Shown: positions 49,526 to 58,407 of the stretch, in pieces | Layout: each line of letters begins with the position of its first letter | Numbering within the stretch: position 1 is the stretch's first letter | DNA from: JBEBGV01 sp040081265 | GTDB lineage: Bacteria; Acidobacteriota; Vicinamibacteria; Vicinamibacterales; UBA2999 | Assembly: GCA_040081265.1 (NCBI GenBank) | Contig: JBEBGV010000015.1 | Span: forward strand, 17,360-81,359 | Length of the DNA: 64,000 nt | Direction: 5' to 3' | Program-made: the position numbers and the translations under genes | The notes under the pieces: model-generated | What the model saw: the letters and a program-made list of their open reading frames with translations, nothing else | Database searches by the model: none | Told to the model about the DNA's origin: nothing

Positions 49526-50902
49526 CTACAACTCAGACGGAAGGACTTGCCATTCGCCCAGGCCCAGAGCGCCAAGTGATTCGCCGATGCGGGCGTAATC
49601 GCCGACGACAAGCGTCGTCAGGCGTGAGGGGTCGATATATTGTTCCGCGACGCGCATGACATCGTCGGTCGTGATCGCCGCAATCTTCGGAACGAACTCC
49701 TCGAAGTACGTATCCGGCAAGCCATGGAGCGCAAGCGACGCCACCGAACGCGCAACCTGTTCGGCGGTTTCAAATCCCCTCGGATACCCGCGGGTCAGCG
49801 ACGCTTTGGCGAGGAACAGTTCGTCTGGCGTGGGCGGCCGGGAGCCGCGGATGTCATGCAGTTCTCTGAGCCCATCGCTGATCGCTTCCGCGGTTGAGGC
49901 GGTATGCACGCTGGCTTCGAGCGAAAATGCGCCCAGACCACGGCGCCAGTCAAAGCCTGTGTACGCGCCGTAGGTGAAGCCCTTCTCCTCCCTGAGCTTC
50001 AGATTCACTCGACTGACGAACTGCCCCCCCAGCACCGCGTTCATGACCAGGAGTGCGGAATAGTCAGGGGTATCACGACGGGCCGCAAGATGACCCATCC
50101 GCAGTTCAGACTGCGCCGCACCGTCGCGGGGCACGATCGCCAGACGTGCCGTTGCTGCCAACGGTGGGGCGATATCGGCAGCAATCTGGACCAGGTCGGC
50201 CGACGGGGTGTCGACCCACGAGCCGAACGCGCGCTCGGCCAGGGCCACAAGCTCCTCGTGGCGCAGGGCGCCGGCCAGAACCAACGTGGCGCGAGAGGGC
50301 TGAAAGGCCGACTCGTGAAACCGGCGAACCTCGTCAAGGGTGAGCCCGGCGAGCGACGTGGTGTTACCGATCGCGAGATGGCCGTACGGATGCTCGCCGT
50401 AGAGCAGATGCTCGAACGCGCTTTCGGCGAGAGCCTGCGGCACGGTCCTGAGCTGGATCAGCCGGTCGAGCCGCTGCTGCTTGACGCGCGAGAAGTCCTC
50501 CTCACGCAGAGCCGGGCGGGTTGCGACGTCGGCGAGCAGCTGGGCACCACGATCGGCAAACCGTCCGAGCGTCACGAGCGAGAACCCCGTGGCATCAGCG
50601 CCAACCTCGACGCCATAGTCGCCACCAATACGCGAGAAGGCGTCGGACACTTCAATCGCTGACAGCGAGCCGGTGCCCTCATCGACCAGATCGGCGGTGA
50701 GCGCCGTCAGGCCCTCCTTGGCGCGGCGGTCTGCACCGAGGCCACCTCGAATCGACAGGACCATCGCCACAATCGGCGCGCTCGGGTGCTCGACGGTTCG
50801 CACCTGCAGGCCATTGGCCAGCACATGCCGGCCGACGGTGGGAAATCGGAACTGCGGGGTCGGTCCAAGTTCCGGCAACGCCGAGCGGTCGACAGCCATC
50901 AC
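49526..50902 (-). CDS. M16-family peptidase-like subunit without HxxEH
   Basis: 458 residues. The fold is recognised from RHVLANGLQVRTVEHPSAPIV, RGGLGADRRAKEGLTALTADLV, HPYGHLAIGN and the LREEKGFTYGAY segment (substrate-binding R/Y pair of non-catalytic subunits). The HxxEH zinc site expected at the GLTALTADLV position is absent. In bacterial M16B pairs such a subunit associates with a catalytic partner, here the gene immediately upstream (4-nt ATGA overlap). There is no obvious signal peptide. Last gene of a five-gene operon. Confidence 0.88.
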   Translation of the reverse strand: MMAVDRSALPELGPTPQFRFPTVGRHVLANGLQVRTVEHPSAPIVAMVLSIRGGLGADRRAKEGLTALTADLVDEGTGSLSAIEVSDAFSRIGGDYGVEVGADATGFSLVTLGRFADRGAQLLADVATRPALREEDFSRVKQQRLDRLIQLRTVPQALAESAFEHLLYGEHPYGHLAIGNTTSLAGLTLDEVRRFHESAFQPSRATLVLAGALRHEELVALAERAFGSWVDTPSADLVQIAADIAPPLAATARLAIVPRDGAAQSELRMGHLAARRDTPDYSALLVMNAVLGGQFVSRVNLKLREEKGFTYGAYTGFDWRRGLGAFSLEASVHTASTAEAISDGLRELHDIRGSRPPTPDELFLAKASLTRGYPRGFETAEQVARSVASLALHGLPDTYFEEFVPKIAAITTDDVMRVAEQYIDPSRLTTLVVGDYARIGESLGALGLGEWQVLPSEL

Positions 50903-52221
50903 GACACGCCCACAGGCACAGAGCCGGGCAGGGCCAGGTCGACCCGCCCACGCGGGACGACGCTCAGCAGCACACGGTTCTGGAACGAGAGGGTCGAGGC
51001 GGCCGCCGTGACCGAGTCCGGGGTGGCTTCAACATACCGGGCAAGGTCGGCAGAAAAGTATCCGGGTTCTCCCAGGAACACGTTGTACGCATTCATCTGG
51101 TCAGACTTTCCCCCGAAACCTCCCACCGTCTGAACCTGATACACGAACTGCGCCTCGGCCTGCGCGACCGACCGCTCCATCTCGTCGGTGGTCGGACCAA
51201 GGCGCGAGACACGTTCAATCTCTTCGTCTATGACAGCCGCGATCTCTCCGAGCGGGTGTCCAGGGGCGGCGGTGGCAGCCACCAGAAAGTAGCCGCTCAT
51301 CTCGCGCGAACTCTGATACGCCGACACGTCGAGTGCCATCCGGCGCTGGTAGACCAGCTGACGATAGAGGCGAGACGTCTTGCCACTCGCCAGCAGATCA
51401 CTGACCAGACCCATCTGTGCATCGCCTGGCGCAAACATCGCCGGCGAATGCCAGGCCATGTAAACACGCGGCAGCTCGACTCTGTCCTCGAGCAGCAGCC
51501 GGGTCTCCCCGGTCACGGACGGGTCAGCGCGCACGCGAGCGACTGGTGGTCCAGCGGGGAGATCCCCGAAGTATCGTGCGGCGAGATCCACGGCGCGTTC
51601 GGTCTCCACATCACCCGCGATGACAAGGGACGCGTTCGCCGGATGGTAGTAGGCGCGGAAGAACGCGTGGACGTCCTCGAGCTGCATCGCCTGCAGGTCG
51701 TCAATGGTCCCGATGGTCGGCCAGCTGTATGGGTGTTCGTGAGGATACAGAGACGACGCCAGCGCCATTGATGCCAGGCCATACGGACGGTTCTCGTAGT
51801 TCTGGCGCCGCTCGTTGAGGACAACGTCGCGCTGCGTTTCGAAACGATCCGGGGTGACGGCCGGGAGCAGGTGACCCATCCGGTCCGACTCCATCCACAG
51901 CGCCAGATCGAGGGCGTTGGACGGCACGACCTCCCAATAGTTGGTCCGATCGGCGTTGGTCGATCCATTGAGAGATGCGCCAGCGCGCTGCAAGGGGGGA
52001 AAGTAGCCGCTGTTGTGGTGCTCCGACCCCTCGAACATCAGGTGCTCAAACAGATGCGCGAAGCCGGTTCGCCCCCGTCGCTCGTTCTTCGAGCCAACGT
52101 GATACCAGATGTTGACGGCGACGAGGGGCACATGGTGGTCCTCGTGGACGATCACGTCCAGGCCGTTTGGCAGGGTCCGCTTGACGAAGGTCAGGTCGAG
52201 GGCCACCTCTGATGGCCTCAA
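50899..52221 (-). CDS. M16-family zinc peptidase, catalytic subunit
   Basis: 440 residues. The inverted zinc motif HLFEH is in FAHLFEHLMFEGS, and NERRQNYENRPYG probably supplies the third ligand Glu. LPNGLDVIVHEDHHVPLVAVNIWYHVGS and HPYSWPTIGT are typical. Known M16B proteases degrade unfolded peptides as heterodimers; the downstream gene encodes the likely partner. Start overlaps the mrp stop by 4 nt. No signal peptide is visible, so a cytosolic location is likely. Confidence 0.93.
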   Translation of the reverse strand: MRPSEVALDLTFVKRTLPNGLDVIVHEDHHVPLVAVNIWYHVGSKNERRGRTGFAHLFEHLMFEGSEHHNSGYFPPLQRAGASLNGSTNADRTNYWEVVPSNALDLALWMESDRMGHLLPAVTPDRFETQRDVVLNERRQNYENRPYGLASMALASSLYPHEHPYSWPTIGTIDDLQAMQLEDVHAFFRAYYHPANASLVIAGDVETERAVDLAARYFGDLPAGPPVARVRADPSVTGETRLLLEDRVELPRVYMAWHSPAMFAPGDAQMGLVSDLLASGKTSRLYRQLVYQRRMALDVSAYQSSREMSGYFLVAATAAPGHPLGEIAAVIDEEIERVSRLGPTTDEMERSVAQAEAQFVYQVQTVGGFGGKSDQMNAYNVFLGEPGYFSADLARYVEATPDSVTAAASTLSFQNRVLLSVVPRGRVDLALPGSVPVGVS

Positions 52222-53318
52222 CGAACGGGAATCAGCGGAATCTTTCCCTTGTTGGCTTCTGCCGATCGATGAGCTGCAATCGACACCTGCGCAGCCACAC
52301 GCTCGGCCAGCGTCATGAACGCACGGCCGGCTACCGACGTCGGCTCGGTGATCATCAGCGGTACCCCTTTGTCGCCCCCTTCCCGGATCGGCTGATAGAT
52401 CGGGAGCCGCCCCAGGAACGGCACCGACATCTCGGCGGCCAGGGCCTCGCCTCCCCCGTGCCCGAACAGGTTGGTCTCGTGCTGGCAGTTAGAACAGGTG
52501 TGAAAGCTCATGTTCTCGACGATACCGATCGGAGGGATGCTCAATTTCTGGTACATCCGCAGCGCGCGCCGGCTGTCCGAGAGCGAAACCTGCTGCGGCG
52601 TGGTCACAACCACAGCCCCCACGACCGGCACCGTCTGACTCAGGCTCAGGGCGACGTCTCCGGTACCGGGCGGCATGTCCACGATCAGGTAATCAAGATC
52701 CTTCCACGCAACGTCGCGGAAGAACTGCTGGATGGCGCCGTGGAGCATGGGGCCACGCCAGATGATCGCGGCGTCGTCCTGGGTCAGGAACGCCATCGAG
52801 ACCACCTGCACGCCATAACGCTCGGCCGGGACAATGTTCTTGCCGTCGGTCTGGAGTTGGGTCGCATGCAGACCCAGCATCAGCGGTACGTTGGGTCCGT
52901 ACACATCACCGTCAAGCAGGCCGACTTTGCTCCCGGTCCGAGCCAGCGCCATGGCCAGATTGACCGCCACTGTGGATTTGCCCACCCCGCCCTTGCCGGC
53001 ACCGACGGCGATGACGTTCTTCACGCCGGGATGAGGCTGGTGTCCCACTTCTGGTGCAGACACTGATCGCACGCGCGCGCTCATCGTGACATCGACCTCG
53101 GAAGCACCGAGCCCGCGGACAATCGCCACGGACTGGTCCCGCATCTGGTCCTTGACTGGACACGCCGGCGTCGTCAATTCGATCGTGAACGACACCTTGC
53201 TGCCATCAACCGCCAAGTCCTTGACGAACCCGAGCGAGACGATGTCGCGACGAAGATCGGGATCGTTCACGGCGCGGAGGGCGTTCAGTACCGCGTCGCG
53301 GTCGAGGGTTGCACTCAT
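52218..53318 (-). CDS. mrp: Mrp/ApbC-family Fe-S cluster carrier ATPase
   Basis: 366 residues. An N-terminal MIP18/DUF59 domain (VNDPDLRRDIVSLGFVKDL, TTPACPVKDQM) is followed by the deviant Walker A GKGGVGKSTVAVNLA, LLDGDVYGPNVPLMLG, DYLIVDMPPGTGDVALSLSQ and the Cys pair in HTCSNCQHETNLFG that binds a bridging Fe-S cluster. Scaffold/carrier for 4Fe-4S clusters; AddB and PSCyt proteins in the window are possible general clients. It is the middle gene of the operon, 10 nt after the membrane-protein stop. Confidence 0.95.
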   Translation of the reverse strand: MSATLDRDAVLNALRAVNDPDLRRDIVSLGFVKDLAVDGSKVSFTIELTTPACPVKDQMRDQSVAIVRGLGASEVDVTMSARVRSVSAPEVGHQPHPGVKNVIAVGAGKGGVGKSTVAVNLAMALARTGSKVGLLDGDVYGPNVPLMLGLHATQLQTDGKNIVPAERYGVQVVSMAFLTQDDAAIIWRGPMLHGAIQQFFRDVAWKDLDYLIVDMPPGTGDVALSLSQTVPVVGAVVVTTPQQVSLSDSRRALRMYQKLSIPPIGIVENMSFHTCSNCQHETNLFGHGGGEALAAEMSVPFLGRLPIYQPIREGGDKGVPLMITEPTSVAGRAFMTLAERVAAQVSIAAHRSAEANKGKIPLIPVR

Positions 53319-53328
53319 TTTGTTGATC

Positions 53329-53751
53329 TTATCGCGCGGGAGCGGCGGCCTCGAACAGATGTCGGGCGTCGGCAGTCATCAGTATCCACAGGGCATAGGC
53401 GCCCATCGCGGTCCCGAACGGCAACACCAGCAGGTTCACTACCGAAAGGGTCAGGGTAAGAATCCGGCCGATTGGCCGATGATCCCGCAGAAGGGTCCCG
53501 GCCCACAGATGAGCCGCTCCCCAGGCCAGCGCAAAGGCTCCAAGCACCCCGAAAACCACTGCGAAGGCACCCACGGTGATACCGGTTCCAAAGGCCTCGC
53601 GCGGCCAGGCCGGATCCATCAGGATCGCCACGGCCCCCACAGCCAGCAGAAGCATCGACACGCCGATCATCATCGAGAGGGCGCCCCAGACGCGCACCAG
53701 AAGGATGAGAATCGGCAAGTGGCGCTCGGTGCCGGTGGCTGGCCCGATCAC
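53329..53751 (-). CDS. Small four-helix membrane protein
   Basis: 140 residues with about four hydrophobic helices (LILLVRVWGALSMMIGVSMLLLAVG, GITVGAFAVVFGVLGAFALAWG, ILTLTLSVVNLLVLPFGTAMGAYALWIL). No catalytic motif seen. Its start overlaps the stop of the upstream DnaJ-like zinc protein gene by 4 nt, and mrp follows by 10 nt. Function unknown. Confidence 0.75.
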   Translation of the reverse strand: MIGPATGTERHLPILILLVRVWGALSMMIGVSMLLLAVGAVAILMDPAWPREAFGTGITVGAFAVVFGVLGAFALAWGAAHLWAGTLLRDHRPIGRILTLTLSVVNLLVLPFGTAMGAYALWILMTADARHLFEAAAPAR

Positions 53752-54203
53752 GCGACCAGTATCTGCAATTCGATGCGCGTGGGCGCATCGTGAGGGGGAG
53801 TGAGCGAGAAATGAAAGCGATCACCATCGCACACGCCTGGAGGCACTGACACTCGCACGTCCTGCCGCCGAAGATGCGTCCCGTGGCCCGCGCAGGTCAC
53901 ACAGACGCCACCTGGCGTCTCCCCACGCCCGCCGCAGTCCCCGCACGTGCACCTCAGGGGTACCGCCAGCGGCACCACAGTTCCGTTGCGGGCTTCACGC
54001 AGCGACAGTTGGAGCAGCGTCGGGTCGTCGGCCAGACGCTCACCGCGGAGAAAACCCCGACGGATCCGATCGACGGCGCGTGAAATTGAGGGAAAGTCGA
54101 TCACGATTTCGTCGGCAAAACACAGGGACTCATGGCGATGGTCGTGCTCGGTGAGCCGCGCCACGCGATCGTCCTTACCGCGGTGAAATGCGTGTCCAGA
54201 CAT
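53748..54203 (-). CDS. DnaJ-like Cys-rich protein without J domain
   Basis: About 151 residues. After a His-rich N-terminus (HAFHRGKDDRVARLTEHDHRHES), a helical region precedes CTCGDCGGRGETPGG and CVTCAGHG, the CxxCxGxG zinc repeats of DnaJ. A C-terminal beta segment follows (VRVSVPPGVCDGDRFHFSL), like the DnaJ client-binding domain. No J domain or HPD motif is present, so it cannot stimulate DnaK in the usual way. ATG 54203 is used; a longer frame to 54515 would be antisense to the zinc-ribbon gene. First gene of the five-gene operon with mrp and M16 peptidases. Confidence 0.75.
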   Translation of the reverse strand: MSGHAFHRGKDDRVARLTEHDHRHESLCFADEIVIDFPSISRAVDRIRRGFLRGERLADDPTLLQLSLREARNGTVVPLAVPLRCTCGDCGGRGETPGGVCVTCAGHGTHLRRQDVRVSVPPGVCDGDRFHFSLTPPHDAPTRIELQILVA

Positions 54204-54244
54204 CGAACTGCTGGTACGATAGGAGTGTGCCCGAAGAGAAGTCA

Positions 54245-54415
54245 ATGGCCACGAAGGAATGCCCGCTGTGCGGAACACTGATGCGGCTCGTGACGCGCAC
54301 AGTGACGACGCAGATCCCAGGCACACCCGTCCCGCGCACGACGACGTTTGACGAGTGGATCTGTCCGGACTGCGATTACTTCGAGGAAGCCGAAGAGCCG
54401 GAGGATGAAACGTAG
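54245..54415 (+). CDS. Small zinc-ribbon protein
   Basis: 56 residues from ATG 54245. CPLCG near the N-terminus and CPDC (WICPDCDYFEE) near the C-terminus form a two-CxxC zinc ribbon; the tail is acidic. GTG 54227, seven nt after a TACGAT box, could be a leaderless alternative start (62 residues). It is divergent from the DnaJ-like gene and convergent with another zinc-ribbon gene. Function unknown. Confidence 0.7.
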   Translation: MATKECPLCGTLMRLVTRTVTTQIPGTPVPRTTTFDEWICPDCDYFEEAEEPEDET

Positions 54416-54436
54416 GACGCGCGCGAACGCGCAGGC

Positions 54437-54682
54437 TCAGCGCGCGCCGAGCGTCAGGAGGAGTTCCTTCCGCAGGGTTTCGTCGATCTGGTCGAAGTTC
54501 AGGGCAGTCTCGCACTCGTCGCAGAGGATTTCGAGCACCGCCGGTCGGCCCTCCTCCGCTACTTCAACGCGCGAGTTCTCGAGGTGCACGACGTGCATCT
54601 GGAGCGTCTTGACCAGAAAGTTCTGGTCGTTCCCACAACTGGGGCACGTGAGTGCCACGAGCGTCTCCTCTTTGGTCGTCAC
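54437..54682 (-). CDS. Small zinc-ribbon protein
   Basis: 81 residues. GTG at 54682 has GGAG 5 nt upstream. CPSCG (TCPSCGNDQNFLVKT) and CDEC (LCDECETALNF) form a zinc ribbon around a beta hairpin; the C-terminus is helical (DETLRKELLLTLG). It may bind nucleic acid or protein. Its stop is 22 nt from the stop of the opposing zinc-ribbon gene. Confidence 0.75.
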   Translation of the reverse strand: MTTKEETLVALTCPSCGNDQNFLVKTLQMHVVHLENSRVEVAEEGRPAVLEILCDECETALNFDQIDETLRKELLLTLGAR

Positions 54683-54739
54683 CGGTACTCCTGTCCTCTG
54701 ATTGTAGGTGATGGAATCGGCGGGCTGCCAGTCATTTCT

Positions 54740-54973
54740 TCAGTTTTCCTGCACATCACCGACAACCCCGATTCCCACCAGGTGACCCGTGCGATGTCCA
54801 AGGACACGGCAGTGCGGGCCCTTGGCCTCCACCAGCTCCAGCTCAACGACATCGGGCGACGCCAGATACACGCCCGACACGCAGCCGCACGGCAACGATT
54901 GGTAGGCCACCGGCTTGGGCGCCGCGGCTCGCGATCCCGGAATCTGCCGAACACTGGGCATGTTGGTATCCAT
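54740..54973 (-). CDS. Small Cys-containing hypothetical protein
   Basis: 77 residues from ATG 54973. Core segment: YQSLPCGCVSGVYLAS, then VVELELVEAKGPHCRVLGHR and GHLVGIGVVGD. Cys and His placement (PCGC, PHC, GHR, GH) suggests metal binding. The gene lies between the zinc-ribbon gene and addA on the same strand, 57 nt from the former. Accepted on its protein-like composition; no strong Shine-Dalgarno. Confidence 0.5.
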   Translation of the reverse strand: MDTNMPSVRQIPGSRAAAPKPVAYQSLPCGCVSGVYLASPDVVELELVEAKGPHCRVLGHRTGHLVGIGVVGDVQEN

Positions 54974-55074
54974 TAGACCCCGGAACCACGAGGGTGGTTT
55001 CCCTTAATTCTCCCCCCACCTATCGAACGAGGGTCCCATGACCAGCAGGGCTATCCTTCAGAAACCTGACCAGA

Positions 55075-58000
55075 TCAAGGCTTTGAGGCGTAAATCAGCC
55101 GTGAATCAACGTGACACGCGGGAAAAAGCGCGCGGGCGGCACGGCAATAGAGCGCAACCTGGTCGTCGTGCTCGGGGCGAGGTCGGCCCGTCTTGAACTC
55201 CAGCACCAGCACGTTCCGCTCGTCCAGCCTGGCGAGACAATCAATAGTTCCCCGGATCAGGCCGCCGGCCTCTTTCAGAGAGAACGGCACCTCGTGGAGG
55301 CATTGGCCCTTCATGTAGGCTTCACGTACCGCCGGCTCACCGCAGACGCACGTGTACGCCTCGAGGACGGCGTCGACAAAACGCACCGCATCCTCCAGTT
55401 CGGCCCTCTCTTCCCGTCGAAGTACTCCGATCACGCTGGACGCGGCGTCAACCGGTTCCCATGAAGGTGTCAACCCGTAACGCTGCAGCAACCGGTGGAC
55501 CGCTATCCCGATCAGCCGATCAGAGGGGGCAGGCACGTCACTGGCATGGCCCGTCGTCCCCACGGTACGGAGCGCCGCCGTACGCGTGGACACGCGGGTC
55601 TGGATCGGCTCGCGATCGATAACGGGGTCGTCACCATCGCCATTGGGTGTCTCGTTTGCGGCGGGCGGGCCCGATGCCTGCACGTCGATGGCACGACTGG
55701 TCCGGCTCAGCGTGTGCGCCCGACCGGCGGAGCCAACCCAGACGGACGAGCCGTCGGCCGGGCTCGCCAGCAGCGACACCAGAGACGCAGGCATGACCTC
55801 GGCCAGACTGCCTCGACCGACCTGCAACTGACCGTCCTTGAGCGCAGTGGCGAAGTAAAGCCTGTCGCGTGCGCGGGTCAGCGCGACATACAAAAGGCGC
55901 TTGGTCTCCTCGCGTTCCCGTGGTGCGGCATCATCGTCGGCTTCAGAGAGGAAATCGCCAATCGAGACCGACACGGAGTCCGCTGCCGAATCTGTGGAAA
56001 TCCGGATCGGGTCGCGGTAGCCTGCGGTTCCCCGGGTGAGATTCACGAGAAACACGACCGGAAACTCGAGGCCCTTGGAAGCGTGGACCGTCATGAGACT
56101 CACCGCGTTTCGCGCATCGAGCGGCGCGTTGGCCTCATGTCCGATGGCCAGGTGGTCCATGTGTTCGGCGACCCGGGACAGGGTGGCGTACCCGCGGTTC
56201 TGCAGGCGTCTGACGAGTGCCCTCACCTTCTTCAGGTTCTCGCGCGCCTGCTCGAACCGTGGGCCACGAAGCTCAACCCCGTAACCCGACTCGCGTAGCA
56301 CCAGATCGAGCAGTTCCGCCGGGGGAATGCGGTCCACCAGCTGCCGCCACCGCTCAAAGGACCGCCAGGCTCGATCAAAGGTGACGCGGTCGTTGCCTTC
56401 AAGCCGATGACCCTGTTCCGCCGAGAGGCCGTGCCGCAGGGCCATCGCCACGCGCGGCGCAATCAGGCGAAGTGCCTCATCGGACACCCGCACCAGGCGC
56501 GACCTCAACACCGCAGCAGCACGCAAGTCAGACGCGGGATCGGCAAGATACGCGATCAGCGCACGCACGTCCTTGATTTCGTCGGCGTCGAAGAAGCCCA
56601 GCCCCTTGTAGACGCGGGTCGAGATACCTCGCTGCTCCAGCGCGTGTTCATACTCCCGATGGCTCTCACGCGTGCGAAAGAGCACGGCGACGTCGGACGG
56701 CACAATGTCACGACGCACACCGGTCTCACGATCTCGAACCACCGCACGCGAGGCGATCAGCCTGGCAATTTCAGCCGCGGTCGCTTCAGCGCACGCCTCG
56801 GCGCCGTTGCCCGTCACCAGGCCCAGCGGCGAGTCGGCGACCGCCGCGTGGTCGAGGAGCGGAAACCGATCCTGCTCGTCGAAGCGAAACCCATCTCGTC
56901 GATCAACTTTCTCGATGTCGTGGCAGAGATCGTTGACAAAGGCCAGCAACGGCGGAACCGAGCGGAAACTGCGCGAGATCGACCGACGCACATCGCCCTC
57001 AGGCCGCAATCCGTCGAGATACTTCGCGGCTTCGCGCAGGAGCGACACGTCGGCGTCGCGAAACCCGTAAATGGACTGCTTCAAGTCGCCGACGATGAAG
57101 ATCGAGGGGGCAAGCGGACCCTCATGAGCCGCACCGACACCCGCTCCCCATGCCTGCACCAGGAGAGCCATCAACTCCCACTGGGCGCGACTGGTGTCCT
57201 GAAACTCGTCAACCAGCACATGGTGATAGCGCGATTCCAGTCGAAAGCGACTCTGCGAGAACTCCTCCATCTGTTTGAGCAGGGCGATGGCCTTGAGCAG
57301 CACCTCCGGAAAATCCAGCACGGCGTGCGCGTCGAGTGTGCGGCGATACTCAGTCTCCGCCACGCGATACATGCGCCAGGTGCCACGGGCGACGAGCACG
57401 TTGAGGTCACGCCGGAACGACTGGGCAATCCGAACGACTTCCCCACCATGCTCGAAAACGATGGCGCGGTGCAGGCGCCACGCGGCGTCATTCACAAACA
57501 GCGTCTTCTTGAAAGGCAACTGACGCTGCCGAGGCAAGCCCTCGCGCGTCAGGAAGTACTCGCGCGTGCGGGCATAGGCTGATTGCACGGCGGCCGGGTC
57601 GACCAAACCGCCCTCGTCCAGGGTTGTTTCGAGACGACGCAGTTCCCGGGCCAGAACGTGAAACCCCGGATGGAGCGGGCCGGTGGCAATGAAGCCATCC
57701 AGGCCCCCGCGCACACCGCCGATCATCCCGACGAGCGCACGTGCCGCACGATCGACGACGTCGGTCACGGTCAGGTCGCGAGGCCCCCTGGCCATGAACC
57801 GACCGAGTACATCGGGCGCAACCAGCCGTCGGTTCAGCAGGGCGGCAAGCCCGCGCCGGGCTCGCCTGTCGCCCAGCTGGGCAAACACGAGGGCAACGTG
57901 TTCATCGGTGCGGGCGAGTTCGCGACAAATCCGGAGCGCCCGGTCCAGCGATTCGTCAATCAGACGCGGCGCCTCGGTCTCATCGGCCAGCGAGAATCCG

Positions 58001-58407
58001 GGTTCGAGATCAGCCTCGAGGGGAAACTCCCGGAGCAGCGACAGGCAGAAAGCGTCGATGGTGCTGACCCCGATATCCCCCACACGATCGCGAAGTGCCC
58101 GCCAGCGCACGGGCGTGATCTCGCCGACCGCGGCTGCCTCGCCGAGCGTCGTGACGATGCGCTCCCGCATCTCGGCCGCCGCCTTGCGGGTGAACGTGAC
58201 GGCGAGCACGTGTGAGGGATCCACGCCGGCCTTCAGCAGATTCACATACCGATCGACCAGGACGCGTGTCTTCCCTGTGCCGGCCGATGCTTCGAGCGCA
58301 ACGTTGAATCGGGGGTCGACGGCCCGTGCACGTCCTTCACGGTCCCTCGCGTCGAGACGGGACTCGACCTCGTCGTCGGGACCGAACGGCAGGTCGAGGC
58401 TAGCCAT
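55075..58407 (-). CDS. addA: AddA-like UvrD-type helicase-nuclease
   Basis: About 1110 residues. Subunit of the AddAB double-strand-break end-resection enzyme. SF1A motifs: VALEASAGTGKTRVLVDRY (Walker A, 37-55), TFTRKAAAEMRER, VSTIDAFCLSLLREFP, VDEFQDTSRAQWELM (Walker B), SRSFRSVPPLLAFVN, TVHASKGLEFPVVFLVNL and RLLYVALTRARDRLYFA. The C-terminal PD-(D/E)XK nuclease has VLVLEFKTGRP and DDQVALYCRAA. ATG 58407 is chosen because AAGGA lies 8 nt upstream; the start overlaps the addB stop. A frame extending to 58833 is antisense-like and was rejected. Confidence 0.93.
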   Translation of the reverse strand: MASLDLPFGPDDEVESRLDARDREGRARAVDPRFNVALEASAGTGKTRVLVDRYVNLLKAGVDPSHVLAVTFTRKAAAEMRERIVTTLGEAAAVGEITPVRWRALRDRVGDIGVSTIDAFCLSLLREFPLEADLEPGFSLADETEAPRLIDESLDRALRICRELARTDEHVALVFAQLGDRRARRGLAALLNRRLVAPDVLGRFMARGPRDLTVTDVVDRAARALVGMIGGVRGGLDGFIATGPLHPGFHVLARELRRLETTLDEGGLVDPAAVQSAYARTREYFLTREGLPRQRQLPFKKTLFVNDAAWRLHRAIVFEHGGEVVRIAQSFRRDLNVLVARGTWRMYRVAETEYRRTLDAHAVLDFPEVLLKAIALLKQMEEFSQSRFRLESRYHHVLVDEFQDTSRAQWELMALLVQAWGAGVGAAHEGPLAPSIFIVGDLKQSIYGFRDADVSLLREAAKYLDGLRPEGDVRRSISRSFRSVPPLLAFVNDLCHDIEKVDRRDGFRFDEQDRFPLLDHAAVADSPLGLVTGNGAEACAEATAAEIARLIASRAVVRDRETGVRRDIVPSDVAVLFRTRESHREYEHALEQRGISTRVYKGLGFFDADEIKDVRALIAYLADPASDLRAAAVLRSRLVRVSDEALRLIAPRVAMALRHGLSAEQGHRLEGNDRVTFDRAWRSFERWRQLVDRIPPAELLDLVLRESGYGVELRGPRFEQARENLKKVRALVRRLQNRGYATLSRVAEHMDHLAIGHEANAPLDARNAVSLMTVHASKGLEFPVVFLVNLTRGTAGYRDPIRISTDSAADSVSVSIGDFLSEADDDAAPREREETKRLLYVALTRARDRLYFATALKDGQLQVGRGSLAEVMPASLVSLLASPADGSSVWVGSAGRAHTLSRTSRAIDVQASGPPAANETPNGDGDDPVIDREPIQTRVSTRTAALRTVGTTGHASDVPAPSDRLIGIAVHRLLQRYGLTPSWEPVDAASSVIGVLRREERAELEDAVRFVDAVLEAYTCVCGEPAVREAYMKGQCLHEVPFSLKEAGGLIRGTIDCLARLDERNVLVLEFKTGRPRPEHDDQVALYCRAARALFPACHVDSRLIYASKP

